Origin: DATBSK01 sp964501785
GTDB taxonomy: Bacteria; Actinomycetota; Acidimicrobiia; IMCC26256; PALSA-555
Length of the DNA stretch: 64,000 bases
Direction of reading: 5' to 3'
Assembly: GCA_964501785.1 (NCBI GenBank)
Contig: CAZCUD010000017.1
Coordinates: 25,976-89,975 of the forward strand
Position 1 is the first letter of the stretch, and each line of letters opens with the position of its first letter. Positions 44,437 to 52,749 of this stretch are shown here, in pieces. The notes under the pieces are model-generated. The model ran no database searches. It was given only the letters and a program-made list of their open reading frames with translations, and was not told where the DNA came from. A program made the position numbers and the translations under genes.

Positions 44437-44940
44437 GTGACACGAGTCACGAAGCACGAGCTCGCCGCGGAGGCCTGGCAGACGTTGCTGGGCTACTTCT
44501 TCGCCCACCGCGAGTCGACGCTCGGTGCCGCGCAGGAGCTCGGGCTCACGCCGGGCCACGTGAAGGCGCTGTTCGCGCTCGACGACGAGGTCCCCCGCTC
44601 CATGGGCGAGCTCGCCGAGGCGCTGGTGTGCGACCCGTCCAACGCCACGTGGCTCGTCGATCGGCTCGACGAGCGCGACCTCATCGAGCGTCGCCCGCAT
44701 CCCGGCGACCGCCGCGTCAAGACCGTCGTGCTCACGCCGGAAGGCATCGCGGTCAAGCAGCAGCTCATCGCCCGGATGTCGCAGCCCCCGACCGACCTCG
44801 CGTCGCTCGATCGCGACGCGCTCGAGCAGCTCGTGGTCGCGCTGCGGCACCTCCCCGACCATCCGCCCTTCTACGAGACGGCGATGGCCGAGCACGAGCG
44901 GACGGGCGCGCCGCCCAGCGTCGACGCTACGGCGAGCTGA
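44437..44940 (+). CDS. MarR family transcriptional regulator
   Basis: A 167-residue winged-helix repressor. HVKALFALDDEVPRSMGELAEALVCDPSNATWLVDRLDERDLIERRPHPGDRRVKTVVLTPEG contains the recognition helix (CDPSNATWLVDRL) and the wing (HPGDRRVKTVVLT) with the DxRxK/V pattern of the family. GTG start. It probably senses a drug-like or phenolic ligand and controls the divergent DrrAB-type exporter. The 3' end overlaps the amine oxidase 3' end by 14 bases. Confidence 0.92.
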   Translation: MTRVTKHELAAEAWQTLLGYFFAHRESTLGAAQELGLTPGHVKALFALDDEVPRSMGELAEALVCDPSNATWLVDRLDERDLIERRPHPGDRRVKTVVLTPEGIAVKQQLIARMSQPPTDLASLDRDALEQLVVALRHLPDHPPFYETAMAEHERTGAPPSVDATAS

Positions 44941-46465
44941 CGATCTGGCGCACCGCGCGGTGCGCCGACGAGATCGCACCCTGGATCCAGCCCGTGTCGA
45001 GCGAGGTGTGCTCCCCCGCGAAGAACAGCGCGCCCTCGGGTGTCGTCGCGTCGTCGTGCATCGTCGTCTGCTGGCCGGGCAGGAGCTCGGCGAACGACGA
45101 GTTCGCCCACGGGTAGGAGTCCCAGAAGATCGACGCCACGTCGTCGACCATGCCCGGCTCCTCGATCTCCGGATGGATGCGCGCGATCTGGCGCACGACG
45201 ATCGCGACGCGCTCGTCCACGGGCAGCTGGCCGAGCCGGCGGGCGTCGGAACCCCAGGTGTACGAGGCGAGCAGCACCCCCGGCCCCGCGCTCACCGTCG
45301 GGTCGCCGGGGGTGAACTCGCCGTTGACGTAGCCGCCGTACATCGGGTTGAAGCGCGCCCGTGACGGCTCGGGCTCCGTCACGGCCACCGCGTTGTCGGA
45401 CGGGTAGTACATCGCCCGGTAGAGCTGGTCGCTCATCGACGCACCGCCCGCGATGCCGTGCTCGGTCTCCCAGAACCGGCGCGAGCAGTGCAACAGGACC
45501 TTGGTGCTCGACTCGTACCCCAGGTTGCGCACCGCGTGGGCCTTCTGCGGGTGGAGCGGCGGATCGATCTCGAGCGTGTGCAGCACCGAGAACGGGATCG
45601 TGCAGAGCACGACGTCGCACGGCTCGGTCGCCCGAGCACCGTCACGCTCGACGACGAGGTCGATGCCACCCTCGGCCCGACGCCGGATCCCGCGCACCGG
45701 CGCGCCGCGGACGATCTCGCCCTTCACCCGCTCGGCGAGGCCGCGGGGCAGCAGATCCATCCCACCGACGATCTCGAAGAACCGGTTGCCGGTCGCGGTC
45801 AGCGCGTCGCGCAGCAGCATCGTGGCCGTGCGGTCGTACATCTGCTCCAGACCGGTCGCGGCGCCGATCAGCTCGGCGGCGTCGTCACCGCAGCGGTGCG
45901 CGAGGAACTCCCCCATCGTCATGCGGTCGATCGCCCGCAGCCGGTCGCTCGCGAGGCTCCCGGTGCGCAGGCTGGCCCGCTCCGCGTCGGTGAGTCCCTC
46001 GACGACGTCGCCGACCGCCCGCGCGAGCATCTTCGGCGGGAGCTCATCGGCGCGCTGCTGGATCGACAGCTCGAAGCCGGGATAGAGCTGCTGCTGGGCG
46101 TCCCCCATCCGGACCCGCACGCCGCGGATGTCGTAGAAGCACGAGAGGTTCTCGTGCGCGGTGACGAACCGGCGGAGGTCGAGGCCGCACTGCTGCACGT
46201 AGTGCAGCGTCAGGTCGTGGTGCTCGGGGATGCGCATCGGCCCGAACTCGCCATAGGTGCCGTCGGCGAACCGATGAGTCCACGCCCGACCCCGTGTCTC
46301 GCGGCTCGCCTCGAAGATGCGCACCGAGTGCCCGAGCGCCTCGAGCTCGACGGCCGCCGCGAGCCCGGCCATGCCCGCGCCGATGATCGTGACGTCACGT
46401 CGCGGTCGCCCTGCATCGATCTCCGCGATCGCCCGCAGCTCGTCCGTCACCGAGCCGCCCGTCAC
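44927..46465 (-). CDS. FAD-dependent amine oxidase family protein
   Basis: About 512 residues. The Rossmann motif is VTIIGAGMAGLAAAVELEALGHSVRIFEAS, followed by RGRAWTHRF, and the C-terminal FAD contact is ALFFAGEHTSLDTGWIQGAISSAHRAV, typical of L-amino-acid/monoamine oxidases. It could oxidise an amino acid or amine. Residues 1-25 before the Rossmann strand are a short lead. Two GTG starts are possible, 46465 (used, GGGG nearby) and 46450. It is not closely similar to the amine oxidase at 9189; the cysteine near flavin of that protein is replaced by DTGW here. Confidence 0.87.
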   Translation of the reverse strand: MTGGSVTDELRAIAEIDAGRPRRDVTIIGAGMAGLAAAVELEALGHSVRIFEASRETRGRAWTHRFADGTYGEFGPMRIPEHHDLTLHYVQQCGLDLRRFVTAHENLSCFYDIRGVRVRMGDAQQQLYPGFELSIQQRADELPPKMLARAVGDVVEGLTDAERASLRTGSLASDRLRAIDRMTMGEFLAHRCGDDAAELIGAATGLEQMYDRTATMLLRDALTATGNRFFEIVGGMDLLPRGLAERVKGEIVRGAPVRGIRRRAEGGIDLVVERDGARATEPCDVVLCTIPFSVLHTLEIDPPLHPQKAHAVRNLGYESSTKVLLHCSRRFWETEHGIAGGASMSDQLYRAMYYPSDNAVAVTEPEPSRARFNPMYGGYVNGEFTPGDPTVSAGPGVLLASYTWGSDARRLGQLPVDERVAIVVRQIARIHPEIEEPGMVDDVASIFWDSYPWANSSFAELLPGQQTTMHDDATTPEGALFFAGEHTSLDTGWIQGAISSAHRAVRQIVSSP

Positions 46466-46773
46466 GTCAGCCCCGCCGTCCTCGACGTGCGTTGGAAGAC
46501 TCAGCGACACAGGTTGTCGCTGAGTCTTCCGACGCGGCGAGCGGGGGCGTCGGGGATGCGCGTCCGTGCACAGGCGCATCGTAGGAGTCGGCTGGTCGCG
46601 GCGGTGGAGGTGACCGACGTCACGCTCGGGCGGGGTGGGGCAATCCCTACGCTGCATCCACCGGCCCGCCGGGTTCCCCGCCGTGCGCGCCGTCCGTACC
46701 CTGCGCGAGAGGCCCGCTCCCCCCGGGGCCTCACCTCTCCCGTCCGCCTCGTCCCTTCCCCCGGAGGCCGAAG
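46466..46773. other. Divergent spacer before the MMPL operon
   Basis: This 308-base gap holds hairpin H6 (46489-46535) and the promoters of two divergent units. The rest shows no convincing gene; open frames here have amino-acid content of the antisense or GC-driven kind. CCCCCGGAGGCCGAAG just before 46774 supplies the ribosome-binding site of the transporter gene. Confidence 0.6.
46489..46535. repeat. Long hairpin H6 (GTTGGAAGACTCAGC family)
   Basis: Arms 46489-46509 and 46515-46535 pair over 21 positions with one wobble and a five-base loop CAGGT; the left arm begins GCGTTGGAAGACTCAGC. It shares a 16-base arm with H5 at 30874 but has a complementary loop. It stands between divergent genes, so it terminates neither of its neighbours, which argues against a purely terminator role. 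Confidence 0.72.
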
Positions 46774-48966
46774 ATGCTCGACCGACTGTCCCGCACCATG
46801 TTCCGCCGACGCCGGCTGGTGGTCGCCGGCTGGATCGTGTTCCTCGTCGCGATCTTCGCCGTCGCCAGCAACGCGGGCGGCGCGTTCCGCACCGACTTCG
46901 ACCTTCCGGGCTCCGAGAGCCAGGCCGCGTTCGACCAGCTCGAGGAGAGCGGCTTCCGTGATCGCGCCGGGTTCTCCGCCCAGGTCGTCTTCGATGCCGA
47001 TGCCGGCGTCGAGACGGCCGCCGTGCAGGACGCCATGACGGGCGTCTTCGATCGGATCGAGGCCGAGGTCGACGAGGCGAGCATCGTCAGCCCGTACACC
47101 CCCGAGGGGGCGCGACAGATCTCCGAGGACGGCACCGTCGCGTACGGCGAGCTCAACCTCACCGACCGCACCGAGGAAGAGGTGCGCGCCGCGGGCGACA
47201 CGGTGAAGGAGATCGTCGCCGACACCCGGCTCCCGGCGGGGCTCCAGGTCGCGCTCGGTGGCGACATGTTCGCGGACGAGAACCCGAGCGGCACGAGCGA
47301 GATCGTCGGCGTGTTCGCCGCGATGGTCATCCTGCTCATCGCGTTCGGCTCGGTCCTCGCCATGGGCCTCCCGATCTTCACCGCGCTCTGCGGCATCGGC
47401 TCGGGCATCGCGCTCGTGCTGCTGACCCGCACGTTCGTCGACATGCCCGACTTCACCACCGCCGCCGTCGCGATGGTCGGCATCGGCGTGGGCATCGACT
47501 ACGCGCTCTTCATCGTCACCCGCTTCCGCGAGGCACTCCACCAGGGGCGCGAACCCGAGGACGCCGTCGCGCACTCGATCGACACCGCGGGACGCGCCGT
47601 GCTGTTCGCGGGGCTGACCGTGATGATCTCGGTGCTCGGGCTCCTGCTGATGAGCCTGTCCACGACCCAGGGTGTCGCCATCGCCATCGCGATCGGTGTC
47701 CTCATGACGATGATCGCGTCGCTGACCCTGCTGCCCGCGCTGCTCGGGTTCGTCGGTCGCAACATCGACAAGCTCGGGCTCCCGCACCGGATGCGCCGCG
47801 ACCGGTCGGGCCACGAGTCGTTCTGGTGGCGCTGGAGCCGCGTGCTCCAGCGCCGGCCCTGGACGGCGTTCCTCGCCGGCCTCGGAGTGCTCCTGATCCT
47901 CGCGGTCCCCGTGCTGTCGATGAGGCTCGGCTTCGGCGACGCGGGCAACCGACCCGAGGCCGACACGACCCGCCAGGCCTACGACACGCTGTCGGACGGC
48001 TTCGGACCCGGGTTCAACGGACCGCTGCTGCTCGTCGCCTCCTCCGACGGCGCGCTCGACGAGCAGGCCGTCGCGACGCTCGGCGAGACGCTCGCCACGA
48101 CGGAGGGCGTCGCGTTCACGTCGCCCCCGATCCCGAACGACGCGGGCGACACCGCGCTCTTCCAGGTGTTCCCGACCAGCGCACCCCAGGACGCGGCGAC
48201 CGAGGAGCTCGTCGACCGCCTGCGCGACGACGTGCTGCCCACCGCGACCGAAGGCACCGCCGTCGACGTGAAGGTCGGCGGCATCACCGCGGCGTCCGTC
48301 GACTTCGCCGAGTACACCGCGAGTCGTCTGCCGGTCTTCATCGGTGCGGTGCTGATCCTGTCGTTCCTGCTGCTGATGGTCGTGTTCCGCAGTGTCCTCG
48401 TGCCGCTGAAGGCCGTGGTCATGAACCTGCTGTCGATCGGCGCGGCCTACGGCGTCGTCGTCGCGGTGTACCAGTGGGGATGGGCGAGCGACCTGTTCGG
48501 GGTCGGGAAGCCAGGCCCGATCGAGGCCTGGGCGCCGATGTTCCTCTTCGCCGTGGTCTTCGGCCTGTCGATGGACTACGAGGTGTTCCTGCTCTCTCGC
48601 ATCCGTGAGGAGTACGACCGAACCGGCGACAACGCGACCGCCGTCGCCGACGGCGTCGCGCTCACGGCCCGCGTGATCACCGCCGCCGCGGCCATCATGG
48701 TGTGCGTGTTCGGGAGCTTCGTGTTCGGGCCCGAGCGCTCGCTCGCGCTCTTCGGCCTCGGCCTGGCCGTCGCGGTGCTCATCGATGCCACCGTGGTGAG
48801 GCTCTTGCTGGTGCCGGCGACGATGGAGCTGCTCGGCGACCGCAACTGGTGGCTGCCGCGGTGGCTCGACCGCATCCTCCCCCGCGTGCGCATCGAGGCC
48901 GCCGACGACCTCGACCGCGAGCTCGCCGAGCTCACGCACGACGAGCAGCCGGTGGCCACCCGATGA
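46774..48966 (+). CDS. MMPL/RND family transporter
   Basis: A 730-residue membrane transporter with two repeats of the RND half: helix 1 (LVVAGWIVFLVAIFAVASNAGGAF), extracytoplasmic loop, then five to six helices with GIGVGIDYALFIVTRFREAL, and a second half from about 365 with VFGLSMDYEVFLLSRIREEY. The two (G/S)xDY motifs carry the proton-relay aspartates of MMPL proteins. It likely exports lipids or hydrophobic drugs. GGAGG lies before the ATG. The stop overlaps the histidine kinase start, so the kinase/regulator pair probably tunes expression of this pump. Confidence 0.93.
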   Translation: MLDRLSRTMFRRRRLVVAGWIVFLVAIFAVASNAGGAFRTDFDLPGSESQAAFDQLEESGFRDRAGFSAQVVFDADAGVETAAVQDAMTGVFDRIEAEVDEASIVSPYTPEGARQISEDGTVAYGELNLTDRTEEEVRAAGDTVKEIVADTRLPAGLQVALGGDMFADENPSGTSEIVGVFAAMVILLIAFGSVLAMGLPIFTALCGIGSGIALVLLTRTFVDMPDFTTAAVAMVGIGVGIDYALFIVTRFREALHQGREPEDAVAHSIDTAGRAVLFAGLTVMISVLGLLLMSLSTTQGVAIAIAIGVLMTMIASLTLLPALLGFVGRNIDKLGLPHRMRRDRSGHESFWWRWSRVLQRRPWTAFLAGLGVLLILAVPVLSMRLGFGDAGNRPEADTTRQAYDTLSDGFGPGFNGPLLLVASSDGALDEQAVATLGETLATTEGVAFTSPPIPNDAGDTALFQVFPTSAPQDAATEELVDRLRDDVLPTATEGTAVDVKVGGITAASVDFAEYTASRLPVFIGAVLILSFLLLMVVFRSVLVPLKAVVMNLLSIGAAYGVVVAVYQWGWASDLFGVGKPGPIEAWAPMFLFAVVFGLSMDYEVFLLSRIREEYDRTGDNATAVADGVALTARVITAAAAIMVCVFGSFVFGPERSLALFGLGLAVAVLIDATVVRLLLVPATMELLGDRNWWLPRWLDRILPRVRIEAADDLDRELAELTHDEQPVATR

Positions 48967-50414
48967 GCGAGCACACGACCCTGCTCGACCGCTTCCACGA
49001 GAAGCGCGAGCGGCTCCTCCAGCGGTGGCACGAGCGCCGGGCGGCACATCACGAGAAGCGCGAGGAGCGACACGCTCGACGCGATGCCCGGCACGCGGAG
49101 CGCGACGAGCTGCGGGCCCGGCTTCGCGAGCAGGCCTACGAGCGGGCCGCGGCACGTCGTGCGCGCTTCGATCACCATGTCGAGCACCCGAAGCGACCAC
49201 CGCTCGTGCAGACGCTCAAGGAGAGCCTGCACCTCCTGCTCGACCTGCCGATCGGCATCGCGACGTTCACGATCATCGTGACGTTGGTGTCGACCGGCGT
49301 GTCGACGCTGATCATCATCGTCGGCTTCCCGATCCTCGTGGCCACCGGTATCGCCGTCCGTTGGATGGCCAACCTCGAGCGGGCCCGCCTGCGGTGGCTG
49401 CTCGATGCCGACGACCTGCGGTCCGCGCGCTGGCCGGGGCAGGGCGAGCCGTTCCTGCGTCGGCTCTGGATCTGCACGAAGACCCCGACGGTGTGGAAGG
49501 AGGCGTTCTACGAGCTCCTGCTGATGCCCTGGGGCATCGCCACGTTCACGATCACGGTCGTCGTCTGGGGGCTCGCGTTCGGCGGCATCACGTACGCCGC
49601 CTGGTCGTGGGCGCTGCCCGAGTCACATCCGTGGTACGAGGTGCTCGGGTTCACGCTGCTCGGGCTCGTCACATTCGTGATCGGCCCCTGGGTCATCCAC
49701 GGCGTCGCACTCCTCGGGCGCGCGATGGCGCGCGCATTGCTCGGGGTGAGCGCCAAGGAGCTCAGCGCCCAGGTCGAGCACCTGAGCGTGAGCCGCAAGC
49801 AGACGGTCGACGCGGCGACGGCGGAGCGCCAGCGGATCGAGCGCGCGCTGCACGACGGCGCCCAGGTCAGGCTGACCGCGCTCGCGATGGAGCTCGGCCG
49901 GGCCAAGGAGCGGCTCGACTCCGACCCCGAAGGAGCCCGAGAGCTCCTCGACCAGGCGCACGACGACGCCAAGCGCGCGCTCGTGGAGCTGCGTGACCTC
50001 GCTCGGGGGATCCACCCGGCGATCCTCACCGATCGCGGGCTCGACGCCGCGCTGTCGGCGCTGGCGGCGCGCGCGCCGATCCCGGTCGAGGTCGCGGTCG
50101 ACCTCCCCGAGCGCCCGGCACCCGCGCTCGAGGCCACCGCGTACTACGTCGCCGCCGAGGGCATCACGAACGTCATGCGACACTCCGGCGCCACCCGTGC
50201 GCGCGTCTCGGTGAGGCGCGAGAACGGCCACCTCGAGGTGGAGGTGCAGGACGACGGGCGGGGCGGGGCCCGCATCGCCGAGCCGGACGGCCTCGTGCCA
50301 ACCGGCCTGCGCGGCCTCGCCGACCGGGTCGCCGGCGTCGACGGCGAGCTCGTCCTCTCCAGCCCCGCCGGCGGCCCCACCGTGCTCCGCGCCGAGCTGC
50401 CGTGCGGGTCGTGA
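48963..50414 (+). CDS. Sensor histidine kinase (HisKA_3) with PF13796-like sensor
   Basis: A 483-residue membrane kinase. Residues 1-75 are an unusual Arg/His/Glu-rich coil (RFHEKRERLLQRWHERRAAHH...). Residues about 80-265 contain four membrane spans in two repeats (DLPIGIATFTIIVTLVSTG and LMPWGIATFTITVVVWGLAFGG), matching the putative sensor family PF13796. The phospho-acceptor is H297 in ERQRIERALHDGAQVRL, and the ATPase has GITNVMRHSGA and VQDDGRGG. Overlaps the pump (ATGA) and the response regulator (13 bases). Confidence 0.9.
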   Translation: MSEHTTLLDRFHEKRERLLQRWHERRAAHHEKREERHARRDARHAERDELRARLREQAYERAAARRARFDHHVEHPKRPPLVQTLKESLHLLLDLPIGIATFTIIVTLVSTGVSTLIIIVGFPILVATGIAVRWMANLERARLRWLLDADDLRSARWPGQGEPFLRRLWICTKTPTVWKEAFYELLLMPWGIATFTITVVVWGLAFGGITYAAWSWALPESHPWYEVLGFTLLGLVTFVIGPWVIHGVALLGRAMARALLGVSAKELSAQVEHLSVSRKQTVDAATAERQRIERALHDGAQVRLTALAMELGRAKERLDSDPEGARELLDQAHDDAKRALVELRDLARGIHPAILTDRGLDAALSALAARAPIPVEVAVDLPERPAPALEATAYYVAAEGITNVMRHSGATRARVSVRRENGHLEVEVQDDGRGGARIAEPDGLVPTGLRGLADRVAGVDGELVLSSPAGGPTVLRAELPCGS

Positions 50415-51067
50415 TCGCCGAGGACTCGGTCCTCCTCCGTGCCGGGCTCGAACGTCTCCTCGCCGACGAGGGTCTCGACGTCGTCGGCACCGCCGGCGAC
50501 GGCGACGAGCTGCTCACCGTCGCCGAGGCGACGACGCCCGACCTCGCCATCGTCGACGTGCGGATGCCCCCGACGTTCACCGACGAGGGCCTGCGCGCGG
50601 CGATCGAGGCCCGGGCCCGTCACCCCGGCCTGCGCGTCCTCGTCCTCTCGCAGTACGTGGAGGACGAGTACGCACGAGAGCTGCTCGCCACCGACGCCGA
50701 GGGCGTGGGCTACCTCCTCAAGGACCGGGTCGCCGACGTGGCCGACTTCCTCGAAGCGGTGCACCGGGTCGGCGACGGTGGGACCGCGCTCGATCCGGAG
50801 GTCGTCGCGCAGCTGTTCGGGCGCCACCAGCGCGACCAGGCGATGGAGACGCTGACCCCTCGCGAGCGCGAGGTGCTCGGGCTCATGGCCGAGGGTCGCT
50901 CGAACCGCGCCATCGCCGAGCAGCTGGTGATCAGCTCGGGTGCGGTCGAGAAGCACATCACCAACGTGTTCGCCAAGCTCGGGCTCGAGCCCGACGACGC
51001 GGCGCACCGCCGCGTCCTCGCCGTCCTCCGCTACCTCGGCCCGGCGTCTCCCCCTGCCGCTCCTTGA
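50402..51067 (+). CDS. NarL/LuxR family response regulator
   Basis: A 221-residue two-component regulator. The receiver has E7/D8 and the phospho-accepting D52 in LAIVDVRMPPTF, then VGYLLKDRV with the conserved lysine. The C-terminal LuxR-type HTH is LTPREREVLGLMAEGRSNRAIAEQLVISSGAVEKHITNVFAKLGL. GTG start lies inside the kinase gene, 13 bases before its stop, so translation is coupled. It probably activates or represses the pump operon. Confidence 0.94.
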   Translation: MRVVIAEDSVLLRAGLERLLADEGLDVVGTAGDGDELLTVAEATTPDLAIVDVRMPPTFTDEGLRAAIEARARHPGLRVLVLSQYVEDEYARELLATDAEGVGYLLKDRVADVADFLEAVHRVGDGGTALDPEVVAQLFGRHQRDQAMETLTPREREVLGLMAEGRSNRAIAEQLVISSGAVEKHITNVFAKLGLEPDDAAHRRVLAVLRYLGPASPPAAP

Positions 51068-51077
51068 TGCGTGTTCA
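51065..51077. repeat. Partial TGATGCGT element at two stop codons
   Basis: TGATGCGTGTTCA runs from the response-regulator TGA (51065-51067) to the convergent TPR-gene stop read as TCA (51075-51077). It matches the left arm of hairpins H1 and H3, but the right arm is absent, so it looks like a remnant or a minimal form. Confidence 0.4.
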
Positions 51078-52415
51078 GCCGATGCGGGCGAGCTGGGCCT
51101 TCGCGTAGCCGCTCGACGGGCGCACGACCAGCCGTTCCGAGATCAGCGCGCGCGCGAGCGCGAGGTCGGAGTCGCGGATGGCCGCCTCGAGCATCGTGCG
51201 GGCGAAGGCGTCGCGCTGCGCGTTGCTGCCACCGAAGCGCCCCACGATCGTGCGGATCGGGAAGAGGAGGTCGACGACGTCGCCGTAGCGGCCCTCACCG
51301 AACGCGAGCAACGACGAGCAGACGGGCAGTCCGACGTCGGTGGCCATCATCAGGTTGGTGTCGTCGATCTCGTCCGCAGCGGGCACGGCCACGTACGCCG
51401 CGAGACGGTCGACCGTCGCCCGAGCCGCGTCGAGGCGACCCGCGCCGACGTAGGCCATGACCGCGTGCGCGTCGTTGAACGAGTACCAGGGCTCGGGGTC
51501 GGTCGCCGCCCACGCGTCGGCCATCGCGTCGAAGCGGTCGCCGACGTCGATGCCGTCGAGGTGGAGGCGCCACAGCATCGCCGACGAGTCGACGTAGTCG
51601 AGCGCCACCGGCTCGGACTCCGGGGTGTGGATCGTCGAGTCGTACAGCTCGAACACCTGGTCGAGGTTGCCCTCGTCGAGGTGGTACAGCCCCTCGTGCC
51701 ACGTGTTGTGCACGCGGAGGAAGTTCTCGTCGTTGCCCCACTCGCCACGACGGGAGTCGACGAAGGCCAGCCCCTGGTCGACCAGGCCCTGCATCTCGTA
51801 GGTGTGGACCACGGCGTGGTGCGCCCACACGTCACGCGGTTCGCGCTCGAGCGCGTCCAGCCCCGCTTCCTCGGCCTGCGGGTACAGGCCGCTCTCCTCG
51901 AGGCCGAACGCCAGCATCCCGCGCAGGAAGCCGTAGCGGGGGTCGTCGTCGGACCAGGAGCCGAGCGCCCGACCGACCCGATCGCGCAGCGTCGTCGCGT
52001 CGCCGGTGAAGAAGTCGAGCTGGTGGCCGACGAACAGCGCGAGTCCGTCGCGGGGATGGTCGACGCTGAGCCGAGCGAGCTCTTCGCTCGCACCTGCGAG
52101 GTCGTTGGCCGCGTACTTCGTCGCCGCGGCGAGGTGGCGCTGCTCTCGCTCGGTGAGCCGACCCGGGTCGCCGACCTGCCCGAGCACGTCGCGGGCGTCC
52201 ACCGCGTACGGGTGCTCGCTCGACATGCAGCGGAGGTAGGCGCGCCCGATGTGACCCATCGCGAAGTCGGGCTCCTCGGCGACGGTCTCCTCCCAGAGGT
52301 GCTCGACCTCGTTGCGGAACCGGAGCAGCGAGTCGATCGCGGCCTCGTACCGGTCGACCGCGTCCTGCGCGGAGGCTGTGATCTCGTTGCCGTTGCGGTC
52401 GGTCAGCGTCGCCAT
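51075..52415 (-). CDS. Tetratricopeptide-repeat protein (TTC38-like)
   Basis: A 446-residue protein built of helical repeats, similar in layout to the TPR-38 family. Segments such as DRYEAAIDSLLRFRNEVEHLWEETVAEEPDFAMGHIGRAYL, REPRDVWAHHAVVHTYEMQGLVDQGLAFV and HNTWHEGLYHLDEGNLDQVFELYD are typical of that family. No catalytic motif, signal or membrane segment is visible; the role is probably protein-protein binding. The ATG at 52415 starts the conserved region. Convergent with the response regulator, eight bases apart. Confidence 0.82.
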   Translation of the reverse strand: MATLTDRNGNEITASAQDAVDRYEAAIDSLLRFRNEVEHLWEETVAEEPDFAMGHIGRAYLRCMSSEHPYAVDARDVLGQVGDPGRLTEREQRHLAAATKYAANDLAGASEELARLSVDHPRDGLALFVGHQLDFFTGDATTLRDRVGRALGSWSDDDPRYGFLRGMLAFGLEESGLYPQAEEAGLDALEREPRDVWAHHAVVHTYEMQGLVDQGLAFVDSRRGEWGNDENFLRVHNTWHEGLYHLDEGNLDQVFELYDSTIHTPESEPVALDYVDSSAMLWRLHLDGIDVGDRFDAMADAWAATDPEPWYSFNDAHAVMAYVGAGRLDAARATVDRLAAYVAVPAADEIDDTNLMMATDVGLPVCSSLLAFGEGRYGDVVDLLFPIRTIVGRFGGSNAQRDAFARTMLEAAIRDSDLALARALISERLVVRPSSGYAKAQLARIG

Positions 52416-52466
52416 GGCCTGATCGTAGAGAAGCCGCCGCAGCCGATTCGACCGGGAGCGGACCGT

Positions 52467-52727
52467 TCAGCCGCCGGAGAGCGCCTGCATGATGACGATC
52501 TCGTCGGTCGGAGCGACGGCGAGCGTGAGGTCGCGCTCGCTCTCGCCGTTCAGGAAGATCTTCATGTGCTTGCGGAGATCGCCCTGCTCGTCGACCATCC
52601 GGAACCGGATGCCGGGGTGACGCCGATCGAGATCGACGAGCAGCTCGGCGAGCGTCGCGCCCTCGGCGTCGACCTCGGCGCGCTGCTCGGTGTACGAGCG
52701 CAACGGCGTCGGGATGCGGACCTTCAC
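52467..52727 (-). CDS. MoaD/ThiS-like ubiquitin-fold protein
   Basis: An 86-residue beta-grasp protein ending in GG (ALSGG), the C-terminal diglycine required for adenylation and thiocarboxylate formation. The sequence VRIPTPLRSYTEQRAEVDAEGATLAELLVDLDRRHPGIRFRMVDEQG and EIVIMQALSGG match MoaD/ThiS. The sulfur or protein target is unknown; moaE or thiG are not present nearby, so it may serve the neighbouring BNR-repeat protein or another pathway. GTG at 52727, 22 bases after the BNR gene. Confidence 0.82.
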   Translation of the reverse strand: MKVRIPTPLRSYTEQRAEVDAEGATLAELLVDLDRRHPGIRFRMVDEQGDLRKHMKIFLNGESERDLTLAVAPTDEIVIMQALSGG

Positions 52728-52749
52728 GCGCGCGACCGCCCGGTGACCG

